NCBI RefSeq assembly: GCF_001949145.1
Contig: NW_019091686.1
Coordinates: 124,001 to 188,000 of the forward strand
Source of the DNA: Acanthaster planci
Taxonomy: Eukaryota > Echinodermata > Asteroidea > Valvatida > Acanthasteridae
Direction of reading: 5' to 3'
DNA: 64,000 nucleotides
Position numbers and translations under genes: made by a program. Shown here in pieces: positions 37,401-50,699 of the stretch. The number at the start of each line of letters is the position of its first letter. Position 1 is the stretch's first letter. The notes under the pieces were generated by a model. The model was not told the origin of the DNA. It saw only the letters and a program-made list of their open reading frames with translations, and made no database searches.

Positions 37401-40400
37401 CAAAAAAATCGTTTTATTTGGTGTGAAGGTCATATACAGAAACGACTTGGTGATGATTTGGTGAACATGTATAGATGCATTAAGATACTTGTTACTGACT
37501 TTCAGCATTGGGTAACTCACCTCACATGCAGATGGTAATAGATACCAGTGTTATTTCTAGCATTCATTTGATGTCAGGTTGTTTCGCTTGATGTCTTTTC
37601 AAAACACTTCAAACATCCGCAACAGATCTTGAATGCTTTACATTCCAAGGAAACCAGAATTACAAATTCAGTGGATTCCTTTAACTCCCTTGTCCACTGC
37701 AGGCATAAACTGTGTTCGTGGCACATCAATCGTCGGTCTCACTGTTTGTATGCCTTGGTCTTAATTCCAGTAGGTCTGGGGATCTTCTGATGCAAGTACC
37801 AGTGGTTTGCTCGTTAAACGCTTTGAGTACTGATCCTTGTACCACAATTACAAGGAGTGTGCGGATCACTTAGGACACTGTTAGAAAATTCAGATTTGCC
37901 CCAGTCTCCAAAGGCAAATTATTCCTCAAAAACAAATTGCTTAACCAGGTATTAGAACAGCCCGTGTAGTGCATGAGCAGCGTGCTCCATCCAGTGAATG
38001 ATTAATGGAATGTCCATAGTATATCGCGCAAAGTCATTGTTCAAATCATTGTTACTTTCCCAAACAGTTAATAAAATATCAAAAAATTATTATGGTGATA
38101 TTAAAGTCACCTATAGTAGAAATTAAGCAAATTTAATTATAAACATTATAGGAATGGAAGAGCAGGATTTGAACTGCGACCTCCATAGTGTGCCGGCTTA
38201 GGTTCAATCTCCGTTCCGGTCTTTACCCATCTGTAAAGTTATTTTGTCACTGTCTGCAGCTAGTGACTTTTCAATTATCTATTAGGGAGAAATAGGTAAA
38301 GAAAATGAGACTAAAAAGTTTATTTTAGTTTTTCAATATGCTTGGCAATGTATTTTATTATCCACCTGCTCGAAAAGCTTTAAAATGTTTTTTTTATAAA
38401 TTTAATTGGACGGACGGAACTATCGAAGAAACTCATGCAAGGACTATCCGTTAGTGGGCTATTGACTCCAAATTGCAGTTCACGTATTGTGGCATCCTCC
38501 ACAGCCTGATGTTTCAGCTGAGTCTCAAGTGTAGTCAAAATATTTACCCAGTTGTTTCAATAATTATACTCCAGTCTGCACTCTTGGGTCACTGAGCTTT
38601 CCTATTCTGTGAGACAGTTATGTTCTTATACCTTCTTACCGAATTTCATTCTTACGCCGATCGTTTCAGAGAAATCTTTACAATCGTCCAATCAGATTTT
38701 ATCATGCACGCTTGCAAGACAGATGTTCGATGATCACTTCAGTTTATAACTCAGGTTTTTCATTTTATGGAAGTTGGAACGACTTAATGCTATTAGCTAA
38801 TGACTGCTAAATTAAAGATATGCTTGAAAGAATTGATCAGTATGCACATCTGATATTTTGCCATGATTTAAGTAATTCGTCCTCTGTCATTGATATGACC
38901 CGTATAATAATGCTCAGATGGCTGTTGCTGATTTGATGTGCAACTCTCACCACCCGTAAGATTTGATAACTGGGTAATCGGATTATTCTTTATTGGATTG
39001 AGATTAGTTGGACAATGTGGTTCATCAGTGTTGACTAATCTAACTGGGTCAGATCAGAAAACAAAATCTTGGCATTTAAAGCAGGTTAAGCCAAGGCTAA
39101 GGCATTCAATTACGCTCAAAGAATAACGATACGAATCTTTTGGAACCTGAATATCACTTCAGCATTTATGTTTTATTTCTAAGTAAACATGTTCGTTCGT
39201 GTACATCTTTCTTATTTCTTATCACATACTTTTTATTTACTGCACTCCTCGATTGCTCTTTTCAATTTTGAATTTATGTCGCGCTATACTTTTCTGATAC
39301 TTTAAAAATTGCCAGTTTCCAGAACCTATTCAAGAAAATTACAAAAGATCAATTTTTCCACTTGTTTGTTCAAAATACTCGATCAAAGTGTATTCCAACA
39401 ACAAATTATAACCTGGCATGTAGGTCGATATGCGTTGTAGTCGAATAGCGCTCAGAGTCATAGTTGGTCCCAGGTTGCACTATGTTCGTGTTTTGTGGCA
39501 CACTGTGTGTTCTCAATATGTTGGCGTGTAAGTTCCCTTAGAGCTTTACAACCAGCCACACAGCTACCAGCTAATGTAATTTTGTCTTAATTACGCCAGG
39601 ATTTTCAAGCTGTTACCCACATCTGCCGCGAACCGGTCAGAGTCTAAGATACAAGGAGAACCTGAGAGTGGATGAGAATGAGACAGAATTCCCATAGAAG
39701 GTTAAGAGTGAGAGGAGACTCTGGGGGTAGATGCAATTAGAAGACGCACCCTCCGGCCGATGTGACCTATTGCACGGTTGTAATTTCAGAAAGATGACTG
39801 CTCTGTTCTTAAACGGCGACTCATGCTTAGCCATGCAGACTTCATACATGCAGTCGATGTCATATAGATCCCTCGACCCAATTTCCTTTTGTGAGGCATT
39901 ACGTTCCGTATAACCATAGAGCTATTAAAAAAGGTTTGCAAACAGCTCCCAACCAAGAAAGAACAGGGAAATGTTTCAGGAAAGGGCATTTTTATGGCAA
40001 AATAAAAATTGAACTTCGATAAAATTTATAAAAATGCAGGCTTCTTATTTGCTGTTGACATGCGTATGCCTCATAGCCTGTTGCCACTTTAAATGAAGTG
40101 AATCAACGAAAAGGGTGAAAACATGAAATTTGACATTCGAAAATGGCGTGGTAATTATTGCTTATCGACGAAGTACTAGGAAACGATTAAACTGTGTTTT
40201 CGTAGAATAAACCTCCAGTAATTTGACGAAAATCCTGTTTTGTAAATTGTGTATTTCGTAAAGCTCATTGGGCCGCTGACTTGGAACACGGGGTTTGGTT
40301 TCGTCTGTGACTTCCTACCTTCATTGCGCTTGTATGTTTTTTCTGATTTGTGTAACTCCTATTTCAGAAGCTAATCTACATTTATACGAAGAGACTTGTG

Positions 40401-43400
40401 AGATTTGTTGTCATTTGAAGGGGGATTTCAGTGGTGATCCAAGTAAGTCAAACTATTTGTACACTGGCAGTGACCAAAAACTGGCCTTTATGCATGTAAT
40501 GTGGAATTGAGAAAAGGGGGAAAATGGGCCAGTGTTGGCATAAGTCGCTGACCGGAACGTGATAGTTACTACGGTCAACGTGGAGATTGGGTTACCCGAC
40601 TCGGCTTTTTTTCATTTCTCCTAAGAGGATACGTTTGACTTGTCTTCAGGTATGTTGGTCAAGTTGGAGTCCAGTGTGAGTTAAGATTGATTACGAATGT
40701 GTTTTTTCTCCATTGTGTTGTCTTGCAGCATGGTCTTTTTAAATTCCAGTGACATTGGCGATACCGACAAAAATCGGTCGGCAGTGGTCGAAAATCATGC
40801 TTCCTTGTATGTCCTTTATTCGCCTACCCAACTGACAAGATTTTTTTTGCTGCGTTAGCGGGATGACTGTATTGCGCTTTGCATGTCGCCTGTAGTAGGG
40901 TCATAATCCTCGTCAGTGTGAAACCACACAGTAAGGTACATCCCTGGCTAGGCATCTCTATCAAGTAATAAAAACGTCGCATAAAGCTTAAGATGCTTCC
41001 ATCCTATAAGATTGCCGCTGGCAGTGAGCGTAGTTTCTTTGTTTTTCAGACTTGTGAAAATATCTACTAGGTCACGCGCGGCAAGATGTAGGGAGACATT
41101 TAATTGATTGAGAACCTGGATACGAGAATTTAAGTGGGCTAATTTTACCAAGGCACTGAGTGTTAATATCAATATCAGGTAATAGTTTGAGTTGAAATCA
41201 TCCAAAATGCAGCCGGTCACTTTGATAAGAAAACACAGGCCGTCGGTTGGCTGACATTTCGACAAATATGAAGTCATCATGTGCATCGAGTCAATTTCAG
41301 AAAATAATCTGCTGATTGGCTGAAAGGCAAACAGAGACTTGACTGTGAAACTGCCCCTGGGTATTTAACTGTGGGATGTTTCGGGCTAAGACAATGTAAG
41401 ATTGTATGCAAAGTTCACAGTGTGACTGAGTAGTAAAGCATCAGAGGCTGTGGTCATGAAATGGCCAAAAATTAAACTTGTTTCAGATTATTTGAAGAAT
41501 CTTAACAGCTTGAGCTTGGTTGAATCCCAATTTTTTTCCAACTTCCAACCAGAATTTAAATAAGATGAGTGAGGTGGTGGTCGGTATAAAATGGAAAGAC
41601 AACCTTTTATTCGTCACTCTAATGAATTTCAATTGTACTACGAACTACCGTGTGCATGTATACAACTTGACCGACTTTGAAGTAGGTCATTTTTCTGAAA
41701 AAAAGTCATAGAATTGCCCTGAACAGTCAGATTCATGCCCTGCTGGCAAACACCGAGAAAGCACGTCAGTGAGTGCGGGATCCCCGAGGGATATCACGGG
41801 GCGTGAATGTATGAAGACGGTCGAGAGTATACAAAAACTCCGCTGCTTTCCTTGCTGTCTCGTGTTGCCTGGGGATGTTTTTCTTGTGCCATTGACATCG
41901 TATATCCGTTGAAAATCATAGTAAAAAGTTCATCTAATGTAAGGACTGCAATTAGGAATTCTGGAATAAATTAATGTTGGAAATGTTGCACAGACACCCC
42001 ACACTAGAATTAAGTCTTGTGGTGAGATGCAGAACATGGATACCAATGAAATGCCAAAACGTAACAGACAAAAGCACAATGCTTACATTTACCCTGAAAT
42101 CGGAGTAGAATCCTGCTGTATAGCTTGTATTCTATCAGTACATAAACTAGGTGCATTCTGTGTCAATGTTCGTGACATAATAGTGTAAGCTTTGGTGTAA
42201 CATCTTATGATAGTTTCGCGTCAATTTTCATTCCTATCTCATTCGGTTGTTTTTCTCACGCATCTTTTGAAACTCAAGCTGAGGTGGTTTTGTTGGACGC
42301 ATTCAAACACATCTCGCATCGACTTGCTAAAAGATAATTTTGTGTCATTAACTTCATCAACTGTCAATAATTGATAATCATGGTTTGAAATGATTTGAGT
42401 TGTTTACGTACGTGTACATGGGATCGAGTTCAAGCACGGAGTCGGAGTTATAAGGTTGGATTCTTACTCGGCAAAGATCTCAGTCTTGAGAATCTGTTTG
42501 TCTCCATCACCTTCTGTTGACCTGTGTTTACCTTGGTGACTGGCATTATTTTTTCTCAAGGATTTGTTCATAATGGTGTTAACTTAGCTGCAATCAAGCG
42601 TAACCAAGTGATCAGTCATGCCCGATAACGCGGGTAATAATGAAGTCTATTTGGAAAGATGCCACCAGACTCAGGCTATTTAACTCTGTTTGCATCAAAG
42701 ACCTGTAGTACAATGATTTTATTCGTTATTCATACTAAGAGTTTCATACGAAGTGGATAATGACACCCACTCCATTTTTTGTTGGTATAAAGATCACTTT
42801 ATTCCTTGCAATCAGAAATCTTATGCAAAGGTTGACTTTTTTACCCTACAGATGAGTAAAGTTTTTAGTTGCAATGGCATGTATTACCAGATGCATACGT
42901 TTAACCAAATGGGTGGTTAAAAATGGTGCAGTCAGCGTTTGAATTGGAACGATAGCAATTTGCATTGGGTACACATGTGTACATGTAGGGGCAATGATGC
43001 GCAGCTCTCTTTAGAGACGTCTGGGGAAAAATGAAAGTAAGAAACCAAGGTATTTCACGTTTTGTTTATTGCATTATTAAGCCAATGTCTTTGACGGGTT
43101 TACTTCGCTCTTTCAGTGGCATTTGGTATCTTCTTCAGTCTGTATTAATTACTAAATATAAAAAACCTGAGAAGTTGTTTGACTAATTGACTATCATACC
43201 CAGCAGGTGCTAATGGGGAAAAGCCCATTACAGGAGTGGAGGCCACGGTTGCAGACTCAGTGCATTACGATGTTAATAAAGTCGTTAAATTTAGCCAGAC
43301 AGAACGTGAAAAGGTCTTCGATAATAGTTTGGCAGAAATTTACATTTCGTAACTATAGGCCTCTCTTTCAGCTTGCATAAGCCTATGTAAGCTTTTCTAG

Positions 43401-46400
43401 AGCGAGTCTTGTGGATTTTGGTTGTGCTGGGAAATAATAAAAACCATTCAGGTACCCATCACATTTCGGAAAAGATATTTTCTTGTCCAGAATATTAAAA
43501 TCAACCGAGTCACCGTCAGATATCTAATGTAAAATCTTATCCATATCCAATTGCTGATGACTTCTACACCCTAGTGTTCAGCCACATGTTTGAATTCACA
43601 CAGACCAGTTGGTAGTTTACTGTAAATGCCAGTCTGATATACAGACTGTCTTCCCTAAGGTACATCCCAAATGTTACATTTTTTCTCCCCAAATCCCAAG
43701 GACAGAACAAAAAAGTAGTTGTCTTATGTTATCAAGATTATCTCGTCAACACATCATCGGATTTCCATGACGTCCCTGAGCTTGAAAAGATAACATTCTA
43801 AGCTTCAGTTTGATACCAAACCATTTCTGACAACTAGTTTGGGAGAAAACAAAAATTAAATTTGGGTTTCATTTTGAGACACCCTTGTTTGACAACTCTG
43901 GAGCAATCTGCATGGTAAATTCTCACGGTGCGTTGTTGCTCCAGTCCCACGCTACAGACTGCACGCATTTTTTTTATTTTTTGTCTCTTTTTGTGGCTTT
44001 TGACATTCTTGTATCGTTACGAAACTTTGGTCTGCCCTTTTTATTCATGCATTTAGTTATGTCTGGCAGTGTTTCTGGAGGTCACTTGTATCCTCATTAC
44101 CATACAGTTTTACCTCACAACCAAACACGATAGATTCTTGACAAGCACATATTTGGCGAAATCACCGCTCTAAGTTGTCATAAAAACAAATGAAAAAATA
44201 TGTATGGAGAACTTAGAAGTTACATTTTGATGAGAACTCAAAATAAGCACGAACTGTTTTACAAGATGTCAAATCACCTGTTACATATAATTATTACCTT
44301 TGTTTTAATTTTGCATTTTGGTTTGACTTAGGCGACGGGGGCTTATCTTCATTTACTTTAATTTAGATTTCCGTGTAGTTCACTCAGGAGTGACCTGTTG
44401 GTCATCAACCTAGCGATTTTCTGCAGTTTAACTGTTTGGAATTTCTATGTTATCTTGCTGCACTGAACAATTGGAAATCAACGCTTTACAAAACCCAGTG
44501 GGATATGGATAAGTTGTGTTAAGGCTTAGCAGTCGTGGTTGTGGAATTATCGGTCAAGTGAAACTCGGCATATTGATTCTGCAAATGACACTTTTGTCTG
44601 GTAAAATCTTTTGGGAAGACCCAGCATTGGACATTGCCGTATCTAGTAACTGTTTCCTGTACCGTAGACTTTTTCACTGAGAAAAAGAAACCTTTGTTGG
44701 CAGACATGCCTAGAGTTTGTAAGGATTTGACACGAGGGAGACTTCCCATGCCCAGGATGTTCAACACGTAGTTGATACCGGGGGGATACGTTGTGCTCAC
44801 ACTATTTGTAACTGACTTGTATTCCTCGGTCATAAAAATGCCAAACAGTGAATAGAACTTTGGAAACATTTCCCGTCTCCTAGTGCTGTGGCATCGTTAA
44901 TTCCTGCAAAATGGTTTCCCCCGTTTCTTTAGTAATGATTGAATATACTTTTTAAGGATCGGTATTTCTGTTAATTTTCTCATAAAAAATTTAAAGAGGA
45001 AAGAAACGAAGGGTTTTGTTGTCTTGAAAGGTATCAAATCATTCGAAAAGTTATTGAAGCCCAAGAAAAATATGTTGAAAAGACCTCGTACATTATAAGT
45101 GCTGGTAACTCTGGGAAAAAGGGAATACGTGACAGATACACAGTCTGTCCAGTTATGTCTGTTAGACATCAGTTGTACTTGGCTAGTGCTACTATACGTG
45201 TTACCCTCTTGCGTATCATATTGCGTGATTTACTAATGGCAAGGTTGTCATGTCATGTTACCTCTGCGTGGAAGTCGCTGTTTCATCTATTCTGGACAAT
45301 AAAGAACTGGCCTAGCTATCGGCACAGAACAATGCAGGATGTGGCTTGGATATCGGACGAGTCCAGATCAGACTTATTCTTAATCCTTGGATTAAACGGC
45401 GATATGGTGACCCAGCAAAACAAAAGGCAAAAACTGTCCTGGTATTTCCAGCTTTGAAAGAATTCCAAACAGCTACAGCTTGCTCTGAGTTATAGTCTTA
45501 CCGTCTAGGGCTTAGACCATCCGAGGTAACAATATAGCTTCCATTGTTAGGACAGGTTTTGACGAAGGCAAGGGACAGGGGTAGCATAAGGCTTGTAGAT
45601 GTAACTGTTAGATTGTCGCTGATTGAGGTCGTTAAAGCAACGATGCCAGCACAAAATGAGAACAGTCGAACTGATCGGGCGAATTATCAAGAATTTAGCA
45701 TTTGCTTATATGGGACTGGCTTGAAATCATGGGAAAGAACAAACCTATTCAGTCTGATATTAGCTCCGTAGCCAGTGCCGTGTGATCTACGACTGTGGCT
45801 GACCTGGGGGCTTTGATGAGCTGAAGCCAAGAATATAATGTGGTGTCGCTTTGTAAGATCATTAATTGATTGTGCAAGTGCCCTGTTGCTGATTCAACTA
45901 ACAACCAATGACCTTGAATGACATTTTACCTTTGACACCAAGCAAGCGTAATCTGGGGAGAGAAGATGCAGTTTTTAATGACTTAGCGAGCTTTGTTCGA
46001 GCATAATGAGAAAAACCACGATCAAAAGATTTAGAACGAGATCAAGGAACTTGATTTGTGCGTAATAATGAACAAATTTTTTTAATTTAATTTTAAGAAT
46101 GTAACTTTCAACTTTGAGTTTTTAAAAATGATCTTCAAATAATTAGCATTGCAGAACTTGTTCGTTTTCTGATGAAATCATCGTCAGTGGAAATCATAGG
46201 CCCAGTTTTAGGGACGACATTTAGATGTGATTCTACTGTCTTTACAAGTCAGATCATACAGTCTGATTATGAACAGACGTTGTTACTTTTAGGTAGGAGT
46301 GTGGTATTACCAGTCCGTAGCATAAGGGGGTCAGTCTCATCAGGCACTGGTTCAAGTAAGATAACTGCATCGCTGTCTGTTCCTGGCGTGTTTTTATTTC

Positions 46401-47302
46401 ACCCGGAGAACAAACGGAAGCGGCCATAAGATCTCTCGCTTGACGTGACAAGTGACAAGTGATCGAGAATTACAACGAAGGCGAGAAAGTGACCCCTTCA
46501 AGCATGGGGGAGCAAGGCAGGATGCAAGAAGTCTATGTCAGGCGAGGAAGGAGTAGACACAACGCGCTACATCATCAGTTCCAGCTATAAAAACTTCTCT
46601 AGGCTGTAGTATGCCTGTGTGCGCTCAGTCTGCCTAATCTGTCTGTCAAATTACGGATTTGCTAGTCGTCCAGTTAATGGGGTCAATTTTGTGAGATCAT
46701 GAGCACTATGTTCTATGATGCCTGCATACTGTGTTCAAGGAGATGATAGCCGATTGGCTGTTATACAAGTTCTTTATATTTTTTGCCCCGCAGGCCATAC
46801 ATCGTCTTGACACGGCATAGGTCAACGACCGTTTGTGCTATCTACGGCATTCAACACGTATAGTCAGTAGGCATTGCATTTGATCAAATTATGAATCATT
46901 ATCACTAATATTCAATTTAAATGTGGCCTTTCGTAAAAGCAGTACCTTACTGCATTGATGCATTGAATAAACCTAAATCTTATTATCAACATTTTTGCTG
47001 GTTAAATCAACACAGTTCTTGGAACTTTGTACAAACAAAAACAGTTCAGCAGGGATATTCTCAAGTAACTCATATTTATGTGGGAACCCTCATGGCACTA
47101 TAATACCAGTGCCTTTATTTGATCGCGGAGGCGTGGAGTGTAGTTGAGGTCTTTAGCTAAGATTCACATTCCTACCTATGGCTGGCAAAGCGGAATCTTC
47201 AGTCCAAGACTTTACAACTAGCACTTGTATAATACACAAGTGCCGTATGAAACCAGTAAACGGACTGATGTAGACATATCTAGTGAATTACAAATACAGT
47301 AA
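34458..47302. other. No supported gene over about 12.8 kb
   Basis: Frames up to about 116 codons occur on both strands without recognisable domains. A stop-to-stop plus frame at 43191-43352 looks hydrophilic but has no start or named match. A tRNA-like B-box fragment near 38160-38220 does not fold as a tRNA. An additional short 3' exon of BORCS8 could lie in the first part. Confidence 0.45.
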
Positions 47303-47328
47303 GCCGCCATCTTTGATACCATGGCAAC
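47303..47328. promoter_or_regulatory. Abutting YY1-type and RFX X-box motifs
   Basis: GCCGCCATCTTT (47303-47314) matches the YY1 core in the orientation AAGATGGCGGC on the minus strand. It is immediately followed by GATACCATGGCAAC (47315-47328), which matches the RFX X-box GTTRCCATGGYAAC at 13 of 14 positions. Two perfect CRE octamers follow at 47567 and 47798. Such clusters mark promoters, but no gene is evident on either side. Confidence 0.4.
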
Positions 47329-47329
47329 A

Positions 47330-50290
47330 CAGCGTCAATCAAATGCCACCGGTGTAATACCAGGCATAATTCTTTCTGAATTATAATTTTAATCTGTGTG
47401 GCTGATGGTCTCTCGGGTTTTCCGATTCATTGATTTATTTCTAAATTTCAGAACGGTCCGTACCCAATTTGATATATTCAACGGCCGATCATGACAACCC
47501 CAAAAATAGCTTCAACGGTACCGTGACTCATGTCTTGTTGTAACACGTAAATTTATGTATTTCTCGTGACGTCACTGGCCTATGTTGGCCAAGCCTCTCG
47601 ATGAATCTCACTGACTGTGGTTATTCCAAACGTTTTTGCCATCAAATCTTTAAGTTCAAGTTTATTTAAACAACGAATGCCAGAAATTCTCTGTCTTATG
47701 TGCAAATTTCATCCCTTAGAGTGCGGCTATAATCTACCGTTGGCTTGCCTGTCAACAAATTATTAATCCACGTTCAGTAACCTTGGTGATGTAACAATGA
47801 CGTCATGTTCCAGCAGTGGAGAATATAGCATTCAACAATGGCAGATCGATAAGTACTGGCGGTCTGTCAGTGTGTCTCGCTGATTTTAATGAATTGATTC
47901 AGTGACCTGAACCAACGCGGGAAATGAAGCAAATTTTTGTTGCGGGGAAAATACCAACTGTTAATGCGTGCACTACCGTTAGAGACACTGTATAATTTCA
48001 TCATGTTTAATTCAGCTTGCGGCTTGGGACAAGACCGGCTATTCCATGCCAAAACTATTATTGTTTTTGACACTTGTAAGGGTCCATCGACCTGTACTTA
48101 TTATCACAATCAAAATGCCGTTAGATCTTCCGTTAGTCGTTAAAAGACGGACACTCCCACGTGTGTAAGTAGATCCCACTTGAAGATAAACCTGGAGGTG
48201 AATACGCCAAACCGCTCTATAAACAGTACGTGTGAGGAATTTTGTTATAGATGCGTGTCACGGTAGTCTGGGACAATGAAGTCACTAGGGCAAGGCTTAT
48301 AAATCTACTAAATAACATGGTGCCATCTTCATTATACTGGCTCACAAAAAGACAGATTCATTAATGTAAGAAGCCACACCGTGCACATTAACTCTGGTTT
48401 CTGGGCACCAACTGATTGTCTTATGTAAGAACTTCAATCTTCCCTCGCATACGTACCTTAACGTGTGTATGGTAAACTTGGTCACAAGAATGCGTGACGG
48501 TGAGTTATTTAGATTGGATTAATTGTAGCATTCCATGAAGTTCAACAACCTCGTTTTAAAGCCAATTATTAATTAAGCCCTTGGGGTGTGTAATTCGATA
48601 AAATTGGATCCCTGGGATAGAGAATACGTCTGTTAGGGCCAAGGTGACATACCGACTGATGTTCTGTCGGTACAGTGTTAATTTGATGAAGTGAAACATA
48701 CGCCTTAGGGACAACGTGTCTGACTTAAAGCATTGAGTCAAAGTAATTACATTAAGTCATGTTGTACATGCAAAAAGGAAAAAGAAAAGTACAATAAGTA
48801 AATTAGTTACAGAAAGCTGCGCCGAAAAACAGATCCAGAGTGTCGAAAAATGAAGAATTTCTGTGGATATTCTAGTGTATGACTGTGTCGTCAATGCCGG
48901 ATATCATGAATCCGTTGCATATGGGTAGCTACTCAGTAATTCTTGAAACTGTAGAGTGTCTATACAGAGAGACTGCATTGTGTTTGGTGTTAGTGAACTC
49001 ACGACGTTGTGTATGAATGTTTAAGGCTTTACCTCTACATAAACGCGTACAAATTCCGTTGAACGTATAATAAGTATACGGCTCTTGTCTTCTGGAGATG
49101 TATCGATCCTTGCTGAAGTCTCCATCAAGTCCAGTATTATAGTGTAGACAGCTAATCGTTTTCCTGGGGTAGAGGGTCGGTATGTGTCTTTGACATGTTC
49201 ATGCACACATTGTCTCGTGTTAAGTTCACACACACGCATGTTAGTGTCTGGGATTTGTAGTCAGATCACCTACCAGGAAGAATCGATTCCATGCGGAAAG
49301 CATACGAATGACAGGGTGCTAGACACAAAGAAAGTGCAGATTGTATTAAAACTGCGCTTCTTCAAGAGTTTTCCACGCGAATGAACTGTTGATAGCGCTT
49401 CATTTTGATAAATCTTGCACAAAGAACACGACACTATGTATGGCACAGTCTATGCTTATCAGAGAAATGCTTATTGGACCGATCAGGAATAAAGACCTGA
49501 TCGCTTTAATTGGATTGCAAAACACCACAACGTGCGGGAAGACATAATTGAAAAAGGTTCCTTGATTAAAAGAGTGGGTGGAGGCTGAGCTTCTAGTATA
49601 TGTAAGCCAATTTTGGTATTTTCCCCCTGTTTTTAGGGGTTGTTTTCTGTTGGCTTGGATATCTTTGACTTGTACCGCATGTAAACACTTCGACTTTAGG
49701 CATCGCTTTTTTTCCTCTCAAGTTCTTAAAGAAAGATCCGTTTACAAGGATCATTTTCAGATGATTTGCCCATTTGCAAATCAGATATTTTGAGTGTCCG
49801 TGTGGGTGGTTACCACATCCTTTTACCCGATGAAAGATCGAGTCACCTGCAATAACTTCGTAAGTTCCATGCACACTTTCTTTGAACTGGGTCGTCTACC
49901 CCGGAAACGCTGTTTTGTAACATAGCTTTGCATTGTATTTCGACTGCAAACGTAAAATCAATGTTTTGCACAGACAAGGGAATGGAAGACGACAAATCCA
50001 GGAAATCGACTTGTACGGTATTGAAGTACAAATGCCATCCAAATAAAGTTCAGTGCTATGATATGCAGAAATCGATTCCGACTCTTCGAGTTTATTTTAA
50101 GGATCGATATGGGCAGTGGTTCATGTCGGGGAAATAAAAAAAAATTATCAAGAAAGAAATCCCGGGCGCTGGCGTTCACCTTGCAAATCCCTGTGTCTAT
50201 TAGATATGACGCATGTTATGAGCATTCTTCCCTCAAATGGGCTTGAATTGGCAAACTGGCAAAAACCAGGTTCCCCGTTCTTATTGCAAT
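47330..50290. other. No supported gene
   Basis: Two perfect TGACGTCA octamers (47567-47574, 47798-47805) are the only notable sites. Short overlapping frames near 49.6-50.2 kb show no domain. Confidence 0.5.
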
Positions 50291-50295
50291 GTTGT

Positions 50296-50510
50296 CAGGG
50301 TCGGATCCAGGAAATGATCCGGGGGGTGTCAGGCTATACAATTTCTTACTGTCTCATTTTTACGGACCATATAGTCTCCTATTTATAGCACTCACCTTGT
50401 ACACGTAAGAAGAATCTTCAGGATGCTAGTTATTTTGTAATATTTTTTTCAAATGTTACTTTTACCTTTTTGTCTCAGAGCGGGGGCTCGACCCCCCCCA
50501 TCCACGCCTG
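50296..50510. mobile_element. Degraded 215-bp inverted-repeat element
   Basis: Begins CAGGGTCGGATCC and ends ATCCACGCCTG, an imperfect inversion sharing CAGG at the tips and GGAT inside, with a G run near the left end and a C run near the right end. The same five bases GTTGT abut both ends (50291-50295 and 50511-50515). The layout resembles the hAT-like element at 22767, but the ends are more decayed. Confidence 0.5.
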
Positions 50511-50518
50511 GTTGTTCC

Positions 50519-50576
50519 AGATACCTCTTAGATTTTTTCTCTCATATATATATATATAGATACCTCTTAGATTTTT

Positions 50577-50596
<20 letters not shown>
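50519..50596 (+). repeat. Two tandem 39-bp copies leading into an (AT)n tract
   Basis: agatacctcttagatttttt plus ctctc and an AT run is repeated head to tail with a 39-bp period (starts 50519 and 50558). The second copy runs into the long AT microsatellite, so the duplication probably arose by slippage or unequal exchange at the AT run. Confidence 0.85.
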
Positions 50597-50675
<79 letters not shown>

Positions 50676-50692
50676 ATATATATATATATAAA
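50583..50692. repeat. (AT)n microsatellite
   Basis: About 45 uninterrupted AT units to 50672, then a self-complementary tttta(TA)n taaaa stretch. Open frames across it (alternating Tyr-Ile) are artefacts. Confidence 0.97.
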
Positions 50693-50699
50693 ATTTTCT

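Noticed and set aside
38160-38225. tRNA-like B-box sequences on both strands
   Set aside because: The T-arm stem does not pair properly and no A box, acceptor stem or anticodon arm fits. At most it is a fragment of a tRNA-derived SINE.
43191-43352. Hydrophilic plus-strand frame, 53 codons, stop to stop
   Set aside because: Protein-like in appearance, but it has no start codon, no convincing splice partner and no family I can name.
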